A DNA stretch of 13,879 bases from Gammaproteobacteria bacterium. Lineage in GTDB: Bacteria > Pseudomonadota > Gammaproteobacteria > Arenicellales > Poriferihabitantaceae. The notes under the pieces were generated by a model. The model was given only the letters and a program-made list of their open reading frames with translations. It did no database searches and had not been told where the DNA came from. A program made the position numbers and the translations under genes. The stretch covers positions 1 through 13,879 of the forward strand of contig JAIBDK010000022.1 in the NCBI GenBank assembly GCA_024679435.1. Reading direction: 5' to 3'. Below, piece by piece: positions 1 through 5,775 of this stretch (the stretch's first letter is position 1; each line of letters begins with the position of its first letter).

Positions 1-164
1 CTTATTTCTTCGCTATGGCGGCCCTGGGGTGGTTCATTAATGGATATGTGTTTATGGGAGCGACGGCTGCGGTTTTGGTCACCGAATACCGCCGCGAATT
101 CAAATCCAGGTCATTAAAGGTTTTGGCAGCGGGGTTGAAAGAACCCCCTGTTTCTGGAACCTGA
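1..164 (+). CDS. C-terminal fragment of a DUF599-like membrane protein (5' end outside window)
   Basis: An open frame enters from the left edge (first full codon at 3) and stops at TGA 162-164, giving 53 residues. It begins YFFAMAALGWFINGYVFMGA, a hydrophobic stretch that looks like a last membrane helix. It continues into a basic segment, EYRREFKSRSLKVL, and ends in PPVSGT. A small aromatic helix followed by YRREFxSRSL resembles the end of DUF599 family inner-membrane proteins as I remember them; their function is unknown. The fragment is too short for certainty. A GGGGTT/AACCCC hairpin (131-136 with 142-147) lies inside its last codons and might weakly help terminate transcription. The frame on the opposite strand here is judged to be a shadow. 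Confidence 0.6.
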   Translation, partial: YFFAMAALGWFINGYVFMGATAAVLVTEYRREFKSRSLKVLAAGLKEPPVSGT

Positions 165-249
165 TGGGCGAGGAAATTCTTGATGGAGCCTAGCCATACT
201 CTAAAATCGAAAAATTGTGAATGGTTACTTGCTGGAAAAAATAAAAGCC

Positions 250-278
250 TAATTGTCTGTTGGTTTTCCGTGTAGAAT
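250..278 (+). promoter_or_regulatory. Weak candidate promoter for the HU-like gene
   Basis: A -10-like TAGAAT lies at 273-278, 35 bases before the chosen ATG at 314. The best -35 at 17-bp spacing is only TAATTG (250-255), a poor match. Some promoter is expected between the preceding stop (164) and 314, and this is the best I can see. Confidence 0.25.
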
Positions 279-313
279 CCGCAGTTCCCATTAATCAACC
301 AAAAATTACGGTA

Positions 314-640
314 ATGAAGAAAACCTATTCTACTCCCCTAAATAAAACTGAAATTATCAAAACGATCTCTGAAGATACGGATTTATCAAAAAAACAAGTT
401 AAAGCAGTGATGGACAGTTTAAACTCATTGATCAATGCTCATATTAAGCCAAGATCTGGCGGGGTATTTAAAATGCCCGGGATGCTTAAAATTCAGGTTG
501 TTAAAAAGCCTGCGACTAAAGCAAAAAAAGGAGTGCCAAATCCATTCCGCCCTGGCGAACTGATGGATGTTTCGGCCAAGCCTGCCAGCAAAAAAGTTAA
601 AGTTCTTCCTTTAAAAGGATTGAAGGATATGGCAAGTTAA
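314..640 (+). CDS. HU/IHF-family histone-like DNA-binding protein
   Basis: This is a 108-residue basic protein of the bacterial HU/IHF fold, expected to bind and bend DNA as a dimer in the nucleoid. The N-terminal half, with SxLNKTEIIKTISEDTDLSKKQVKAV, matches the two-helix dimerisation region. GGVFKMPGMLKIQVVKKPATKAKKG forms the first strands, NPFRPGE is the equivalent of the conserved NPxTGE tip of the DNA-binding arm, and KPASKKVKVLPLKGLKDM forms the closing strand and helix. The lysine-rich strands and longer tail resemble the HU variants of about 105-110 residues found in many proteobacteria rather than the 90-residue HupA/HupB. The frame is open back to a TTG at 260, but ATG 314 is chosen because the family alignment starts here and the extra residues look unrelated. 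A clear Shine-Dalgarno sequence is lacking. The gene is monocistronic, with a terminator-like hairpin just downstream. Confidence 0.85.
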   Translation: MKKTYSTPLNKTEIIKTISEDTDLSKKQVKAVMDSLNSLINAHIKPRSGGVFKMPGMLKIQVVKKPATKAKKGVPNPFRPGELMDVSAKPASKKVKVLPLKGLKDMAS

Positions 641-661
641 TTATTACCGCTAGCCGTCCGA

Positions 662-697
662 TCTCGCGGGCATGTTCTGTGCCCGCGAGAAGCCTTT
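662..697 (+). terminator. Strong hairpin, probable Rho-independent terminator after the HU-like gene
   Basis: A perfect 11-bp GC-rich inverted repeat, TCTCGCGGGCA (662-672) with TGCCCGCGAGA (680-690), has a 7-base loop and sits 21 bases after the HU-like stop. The downstream run is only CCTTT, so the U-tract is weak. It separates the HU-like gene from the cyanophycin operon. Confidence 0.65.
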
Positions 698-824
698 ACC
701 AGTGCGCATTCTTATTGTTTCAATCTACCCCAAAAGGTCAAAGCCACTGTCCGTTTTTAAGCGCTAAACTCCCCCGAAAATATCACAAATCGAGCCTTTC
801 CCCGAGCATGAGTGGAAGTCGTAG

Positions 825-830
825 TATAAT
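825..830 (+). promoter_or_regulatory. Candidate -10 box (TATAAT) for the cyanophycin operon
   Basis: A perfect TATAAT occurs 33 bases before the GTG start of iadA and 134 bases after the hairpin at 662-690. It is the only consensus -10 in the gap. At the usual 17-18 bp spacing the -35 region (about 801-807, CCCGAGC) does not match TTGACA, so an activator may be needed. I saw no convincing sigma-54, ArgR or NtrC site. Confidence 0.45.
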
Positions 831-863
831 CCTCTGCTTAAAAATCCCCACGCTAGAAAACCA

Positions 864-2033
864 GTGTCTCTTAATCTTATCATCAATGCCCATGTATTCT
901 CGCCGGAGGATATAGGGTTTAATCATCTTTTGATTGCCGGTAGCCAGATTGTCTGGATAGGGAAGGATTTGCCGAGTCTGCGTGGCCTTCCTGTGGAAAC
1001 TACCGATCTTGAGGGGCAACGTCTTATTCCTGGCATTATTGATGGCCACGCGCATCTAACTGGCGGGGGCGGCGAGTCGGGATTTAAAAGTCGTGTTCCT
1101 CCGGTTCAGTTGTCTCAATTCACTTCCGCAGGCATCACGAGCGTTGTTGGCGTGCTTGGGACAGATGATACGACTCGGGATACCCGTGCACTGCTTGCCC
1201 AGACAAGAGCGTTGCGTGAAGAAGGATTGAATGCCTGGTGTCATACCGGAGGCTATCATATCCCGCCGGTAACATTTTCTGACAATGTGCGTGATGATAT
1301 CGTTCACATTGACCCCATAATTGGCGTTGGAGAAGTAGCCATCAGCGATCATCGTTCGAGTCAGCCAACGCTGTCTGAACTGCTACGTCTGGCGAGTGAT
1401 GCCCATGTTTCTGGATTAATTACCGGCAAAGCCGGCATACTTCATCTGCATCTGGGTGATGGAAAGCGAGGTCTTGAACTAGTACGTAATGCGCTGGATC
1501 AAACTGAATTGCCGGGGCGGGTTTTTAATCCGACTCACGTTAATCGTCGGAAGGGTTTGTTTGATGAAGCGCTCGATATCGCCAATCGGGGTTGCACTGT
1601 GGATATTACCGCTTTCCCCGTTGGGGATGATGACGATGCCTGGGCTGCAGATGTAGCACTAATGAAATATCTGGATTCCGGATCACCGCCATCAAATATT
1701 ACGTTAAGTTCCGATGGTGGCGGATGTTTGCCAAAATTCAATAATCAAGGAGAACTCGTTCATATGGATATTGGCAAGCCGTCGAGCTTGATTGAAACCA
1801 TTCAGGTTCTGTTATCCCGGGGAGCCTCCCTGGACAAAGTTCTGCCCGCATTTACCAGTAACGTTGCCAGAATTCTGCGCTTTCAGGACAAAGGACGAAT
1901 TGCTACCGGAATGGCAGCAGATTTAATTGTGCTTGATGACCGTAATAAAATCCGAGATGTAATGCTGTCCGGCAGTTGGCATGTCAAACAATATCGTCAG
2001 TCAATTTGTGGATACTTTGAAGCTGCAGGCTAG
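864..2033 (+). CDS. iadA: Isoaspartyl dipeptidase (beta-aspartyl peptidase), amidohydrolase family
   Basis: This 389-residue zinc metallopeptidase of the IadA family (M38) is a cytosolic enzyme that hydrolyses beta-aspartyl dipeptides. Here the likely substrate is beta-Asp-Arg released by the neighbouring cyanophycinase. By recalled alignment to E. coli IadA, His62 and His64 (GHAH), His196 (HLHLGD), His225 (NPTHVNR) and Asp284 (SSDGGG) correspond to the metal ligands and catalytic Asp. Glu71 (GGGGES), Tyr131, Arg164 and Arg228 correspond to substrate-site residues. Two differences stand out. The bridging carbamylated Lys162 of E. coli aligns with Glu157 (GVGEVAISDHR), and the position of Ser289 is Cys288. 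Length matches the family. The GTG at 864 is chosen because the alignment begins there; no good Shine-Dalgarno is visible. It is the first gene of the cyanophycin block, 64 bases before cphB. Confidence 0.93.
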   Translation: MSLNLIINAHVFSPEDIGFNHLLIAGSQIVWIGKDLPSLRGLPVETTDLEGQRLIPGIIDGHAHLTGGGGESGFKSRVPPVQLSQFTSAGITSVVGVLGTDDTTRDTRALLAQTRALREEGLNAWCHTGGYHIPPVTFSDNVRDDIVHIDPIIGVGEVAISDHRSSQPTLSELLRLASDAHVSGLITGKAGILHLHLGDGKRGLELVRNALDQTELPGRVFNPTHVNRRKGLFDEALDIANRGCTVDITAFPVGDDDDAWAADVALMKYLDSGSPPSNITLSSDGGGCLPKFNNQGELVHMDIGKPSSLIETIQVLLSRGASLDKVLPAFTSNVARILRFQDKGRIATGMAADLIVLDDRNKIRDVMLSGSWHVKQYRQSICGYFEAAG

Positions 2034-2046
2034 TGGAGCCTGCAGC
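2022..2046 (+). other. 10-bp hairpin spanning the iadA stop codon
   Basis: GCTGCAGGCT (2022-2031) pairs perfectly with AGCCTGCAGC (2037-2046) around a 5-base loop. The iadA stop codon TAG (2031-2033) lies at the tip. No T-run follows, so it is not a normal intrinsic terminator. In an iadA-cphB transcript it could act as an mRNA-stability or processing element, or partly attenuate cphB expression; these roles are inference. Confidence 0.5.
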
Positions 2047-2097
2047 GAATGAGTCCTTCTATCCAGTTAAAAACTTAGCGAACAGGAAATAACAGGT

Positions 2098-2919
2098 ATG
2101 TGTCCCTCCAGCGATACCGGAAGTCAAAAGCGTGGTTACATTATCCCCATAGGCGGTGCAGAAGAGAAACTGCATAATCCGGCTATTCTCGATCGTTTTG
2201 TTGAAATTTGCGGCGGCAAAAAGGCGCGTATCGCGATTATTCCTACCGCATCTGAACTTGAAGATACCGGCCGCAACTATGAAAAACTGTTTCGTAAACT
2301 TGGGATTCAGCACGCTAGAGTGTTACCGATAATAACCCGGGAAGATTGTCAGTCCAGTGAGAACCTGGAATATATTGAAAGAGCAGACGGTGTGTTTATG
2401 ACGGGTGGAAATCAACTAAGGCTTTCCACTACACTGGGAGGGACACCTGTGGCGCAGTTAATCCGTCGCCGCAATGCTGCCGGAATGCATGTGGCTGGAA
2501 CATCTGCCGGTGCAGCATTTATGCCTGAACATATGATTGCCGGAGGCTATGAGGGGAGCACGCCAAGTCCTGACATGGTCACGCTTGCACCTGGATTAGG
2601 CTTAACCAACAGTTTTATTATTGATCAGCACTTTCGTCAGCGCGACCGAATTGGTAGATTGCTTACCGCATTGGCGTATAACCCTTTTGCCGTGGGTATT
2701 GGGCTAGACGAAGATACGGCCGCATTTATCAGGCCAGGAGATGATCTTGAAGTTGTCGGTAGTGGGGGGATTACGATTCTTGACCCGTCTGATCTCTCCT
2801 ATTCCTCCATGGATAAAGCTCGACGCGGTGAACCGGTCAGTCTCATTGACGTAAAGCTGCATATTCTAATTGCCGGTGGGAGATTTGAGATAGCGGCAAG
2901 AAAGGCTTTTTCTGAGTAG
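2098..2919 (+). CDS. cphB: Cyanophycinase, peptidase family S51
   Basis: This 273-residue serine peptidase degrades cyanophycin to beta-Asp-Arg dipeptides and is cytoplasmic with no signal peptide. The S51 signature is clear: nucleophile Ser136 in GTSAGA, His178 in DQHF, and Glu205 in GLDEDTA. The spacings 136/178/205 are identical to those of the Synechocystis CphB triad as I recall it (132/174/201). The glycine-rich MTGGNQLRL (101-109) and the IPTAS loop (48-52) are also typical. ATG 2098 is preceded by AGGA at 2084-2087, an acceptable ribosome-binding site. It lies between iadA and cphA in the order expected for polymer breakdown beside synthesis. The first 10 residues (MCPSSDTGSQ) are probably a disordered tail. 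Confidence 0.95.
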   Translation: MCPSSDTGSQKRGYIIPIGGAEEKLHNPAILDRFVEICGGKKARIAIIPTASELEDTGRNYEKLFRKLGIQHARVLPIITREDCQSSENLEYIERADGVFMTGGNQLRLSTTLGGTPVAQLIRRRNAAGMHVAGTSAGAAFMPEHMIAGGYEGSTPSPDMVTLAPGLGLTNSFIIDQHFRQRDRIGRLLTALAYNPFAVGIGLDEDTAAFIRPGDDLEVVGSGGITILDPSDLSYSSMDKARRGEPVSLIDVKLHILIAGGRFEIAARKAFSE

Positions 2920-2935
2920 CGGTCTAAACTGAGCC

Positions 2936-2986
2936 ATGGCAAAACGTAATTCCCACGCAATACCTCAAGCGGAACGCCCAAAATGA
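2936..2986 (+). CDS. Possible 16-codon leader ORF overlapping the cphA start
   Basis: ATG 2936 opens a 16-residue frame (MAKRNSHAIPQAERPK) whose TGA at 2984-2986 overlaps the cphA ATG (2983-2985) as ATGA. This arrangement is typical of translational coupling. It has only a poor Shine-Dalgarno, and a frame this short can arise by chance. No family is recognised. If translated, it would deliver ribosomes to the cphA start, whose own ribosome-binding site (GGAA at 2971-2974) is weak. Confidence 0.22.
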   Translation: MAKRNSHAIPQAERPK

Positions 2987-5769
2987 AAATATTAAATACC
3001 AACGTCTATGTTGGACCAAATACCTACGCACACTTTCCGGTTATTCGTCATGTGCTTGATTTAGGTGTTCTTGAAGAATGGCCTACCGGTCGACTGGGAA
3101 GTGAGTATATAGAAAGTTTAATAAAGCATTTGCCTGGTCTCCATGAGCACGGCTGCTCTTACCGTGAGCCCGGCGGTTTCGTGCGGCGGATGAAGGAAGA
3201 TGAAGGCACCTGGCTTGGCCACGTGATGGAACATGTTGCCATTGAATTACAGAATGTTGCGGGCTCGCCGGTGACATTTGGTCGAACCCGTTCGGTTGAA
3301 GGGCAGCCCGGTCAGTACACGATGGTATTTCAGTATCTCGATGCCGAAGTAGGGCGGGAGTCCGGTCAGTTGGCTTTATCCCTCCTTCACAGTTTGTTGC
3401 CGAAAGATATCAGGCCTGATGATGCCCCGGCCGAAGACTGGGATTTTAATGAAGCCCGAGATGATTTTATTCGTTACGCGCAACGTCGTGCATTTGGCCC
3501 CAGCACCGCATCCTTGGTTCGCGCTGCTGAAGACCGCAATATTCCCTGGATTCGCCTAAACCGGCAGAGCCTCGTTCAGTTCGGGCACGGCAAATACCAG
3601 CAGAGAATTCAGGCGACAACGACTTCGCGAACCAGTAATATTGCAGTAGAACTTGCATCAGACAAGGAAGAGACCAATTCTATTCTCCGGGATTTGGGCT
3701 TGCCCGTTCCAAAGCAATTCATGGTTAGATCAGCAAGAGACGCTTTGAGGGCGGCTCAACGAATAGGATTTCCTGTGGTGATAAAACCGCTTGCTGGAAA
3801 TCATGGGCGTGGAGTATCTATTAACCTGAAAACGCCGGAAGAAATAGAAAGCGCCTATCAAAAATCCAGTGAACACGGAAGAACAGCGGTAGTAGAAGGC
3901 TATATCGAAGGGTTCGATCACCGGTTGCTCGTCGTTAACGGTGAGTTGGTGGCAGCGGCAAAACGCATGCCAGGACATATTGTTGGTGATGGTGCACATA
4001 CCATTCAACAATTGGTTGACATTGTTAATCAGGACCCAAGACGCGGGATCGGGCATGAGAAAGTTCTGACCCGGCTGGAATTCGATGAACAGGCCGATCG
4101 TCTGCTTACCAAACTCAATTTTAACCGCAATACAATACCGTCGGAAGGAGAAGTGGTGTTCCTGCGCTCTACCGCAAATTTATCTACCGGTGGCACTGCT
4201 ATCGATGTCACGGATACGATTCATCCCGACAACAGAGAAATGGCAATTCGAACCATCAATGCTATTGGGCTTGATATTGGGGGGGTGGACTTTTTGACTC
4301 GGGATATTACAGAGTCGTATCGTGATGCCGGGGGCGGTATATGCGAAGTCAATGCAGGACCTGGATTCCGGATGCACGTAGCGCCCAGTGAGGGCATTCC
4401 GCGGGATGTTGCCGGTCCGGTTCTTGAGATGCTTTTTCCCAAAGATACCCCAAGCAGGATTCCAATCGCCGCGATCACAGGCACCAACGGAAAAACTACG
4501 ACATCAAGGATGCTGGCACATATCCTAAAAATGCGGGGTTTTACGGTTGGATTGACCTCCACAGACGGCGTGTATATAGATGGCCAATTAAGTGTATCAG
4601 GCGACATGACCGGACCGGTTTCAGCAAATATGATTCTGCGGGATCCTGCTGTAGATGTGGCCGTGATGGAAACTGCACGAGGTGGAATGCTACGCAGTGG
4701 CCTGGGGTTTCAAAAATGTAATGTTGCAGCTTGTTTAAATGTTTCCGCAGATCATCTCGGCCTGAAAGGAATTGATACACTGGAGCAACTCGCTGAAATT
4801 AAGCGGGTTCCTGTCGAAATTGCCATGGATGCGGCGGTTTTGAATGCCGATGATGTGCATTGCCTGCAAATGGCGGATTATACCGATGCAGAAACACTGT
4901 GCTATGTCACCACAAATTCTAACCATCCCCTTGTGAAACAACATATCCAGGCGGGAGGCCAGGCATTTGTTCTCGAACAGGGCATGAACGGGCATATGAT
5001 TACGATATATGACAAAGAGAGTCACATACCGCTGCTCTGGACTCATTTGATCCCGGCTACCATCGAAGGAAAGGCGATGCACAACGTCCAGAATGCGATG
5101 TTTTCAGCTGCTCTGGCCTACAATATGAATATCGGCCTGGAAGATATTCGACATGGATTACGAACATTTGATGCTACCTTCTTTCAGACCCCGGGTCGAA
5201 TGAATATCTATAGCGAGCATCCTTTCAAGGTGATACTTGACTATGCGCACAATCCTGCTGCCGTAAGAGCGATGTGTGATCTGGTTAAACGTCTAGAGCC
5301 AGAAGGCAAACGAATTGCAGTCTTATCGGCACCAGGTGACCGGCGTGATGAGGATATATTTGAAATTGCAAATATTGCATCCAGTAATTTCGACTATTTT
5401 ATTTGTCGATGTGACGATAATCGGCTGGGTCGTGGCACGGATGAAGTAGCGGTGATGATTAAAAACAAACTTCTTGAGTCAGGTGTTGCCGCCAACCAGA
5501 TAGAAGTTATTCCCGATGAGCAGGAAGCCACTACCAAAGCACTAGAAATTGCTGCTCCGGGTGATCTGATTCTGGTATTGAGTGATGAAATAAAGCGTAG
5601 CTGGAAGCAGATTATCTATTTCAATGCTGGAAATAGGGCTGTTGAAACCGTCTCTAAACGACCCGTTGCTTCTGAATTGCCAGAGCTTGATCAATTTAAC
5701 ATAGACGATGAGATGGAAATTATCAGCGATGAGCGAGGCGTTCGCATCGCACGGGAAGCGGGTGATTAA
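2983..5769 (+). CDS. cphA: Cyanophycin synthetase
   Basis: This 928-residue enzyme builds cyanophycin, a poly-aspartate backbone with arginine on the beta-carboxyls, using two ATP per Asp-Arg unit. Three domains are visible. The N domain is about 1-165 and includes G11-P12-N13 and an HxxEH motif at His80/Glu83/His84. The ATP-grasp domain is about 170-485, with VIKPLAGNHGRGV around Lys268-Val278 and ICEVNAGPGFRMH near its end; it adds Asp. The Mur-ligase domain runs from about 490 to the end, with P-loop GTNGKTT at 500-506, Glu563, Asp590-His591, Lys607 (the expected carbamylated Lys) and DYAHNP at 753-758; it adds Arg. The length is slightly above that of cyanobacterial CphA1 (about 870-900), mostly from an acidic C-terminal extension. 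Start ATG 2983 gives the canonical MKIL opening. The paralogue follows 6 bases after the stop. Confidence 0.96.
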   Translation: MKILNTNVYVGPNTYAHFPVIRHVLDLGVLEEWPTGRLGSEYIESLIKHLPGLHEHGCSYREPGGFVRRMKEDEGTWLGHVMEHVAIELQNVAGSPVTFGRTRSVEGQPGQYTMVFQYLDAEVGRESGQLALSLLHSLLPKDIRPDDAPAEDWDFNEARDDFIRYAQRRAFGPSTASLVRAAEDRNIPWIRLNRQSLVQFGHGKYQQRIQATTTSRTSNIAVELASDKEETNSILRDLGLPVPKQFMVRSARDALRAAQRIGFPVVIKPLAGNHGRGVSINLKTPEEIESAYQKSSEHGRTAVVEGYIEGFDHRLLVVNGELVAAAKRMPGHIVGDGAHTIQQLVDIVNQDPRRGIGHEKVLTRLEFDEQADRLLTKLNFNRNTIPSEGEVVFLRSTANLSTGGTAIDVTDTIHPDNREMAIRTINAIGLDIGGVDFLTRDITESYRDAGGGICEVNAGPGFRMHVAPSEGIPRDVAGPVLEMLFPKDTPSRIPIAAITGTNGKTTTSRMLAHILKMRGFTVGLTSTDGVYIDGQLSVSGDMTGPVSANMILRDPAVDVAVMETARGGMLRSGLGFQKCNVAACLNVSADHLGLKGIDTLEQLAEIKRVPVEIAMDAAVLNADDVHCLQMADYTDAETLCYVTTNSNHPLVKQHIQAGGQAFVLEQGMNGHMITIYDKESHIPLLWTHLIPATIEGKAMHNVQNAMFSAALAYNMNIGLEDIRHGLRTFDATFFQTPGRMNIYSEHPFKVILDYAHNPAAVRAMCDLVKRLEPEGKRIAVLSAPGDRRDEDIFEIANIASSNFDYFICRCDDNRLGRGTDEVAVMIKNKLLESGVAANQIEVIPDEQEATTKALEIAAPGDLILVLSDEIKRSWKQIIYFNAGNRAVETVSKRPVASELPELDQFNIDDEMEIISDERGVRIAREAGD

Positions 5770-5775
5770 CGATCA

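Noticed and set aside
131..147. GGGGTT/AACCCC hairpin as terminator of the first gene
   Set aside because: It lies before the stop codon at 162-164, has only 6 bp and no proper T-run, so it is mentioned but not annotated as a terminator.
2..298. 98-codon open frame on the minus strand at the left edge
   Set aside because: The + strand at 1-164 encodes a plausible membrane-protein C-terminus, and the minus-strand translation has no recognisable family or start signal.
679..915. 78-codon + strand frame between the HU-like gene and iadA
   Set aside because: It starts in the terminator hairpin, has low-complexity content with many Ser/Pro/Leu, and runs into iadA in another frame.
783..1055. 90-codon minus-strand frame over the iadA promoter and start
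   Set aside because: It is antisense to clearly coding iadA sequence and resembles no known family.
4221..4607. 128-codon minus-strand frame inside cphA
   Set aside because: It is a shadow of the highly conserved ATP-grasp/Mur junction of cphA, and the protein does not look real.
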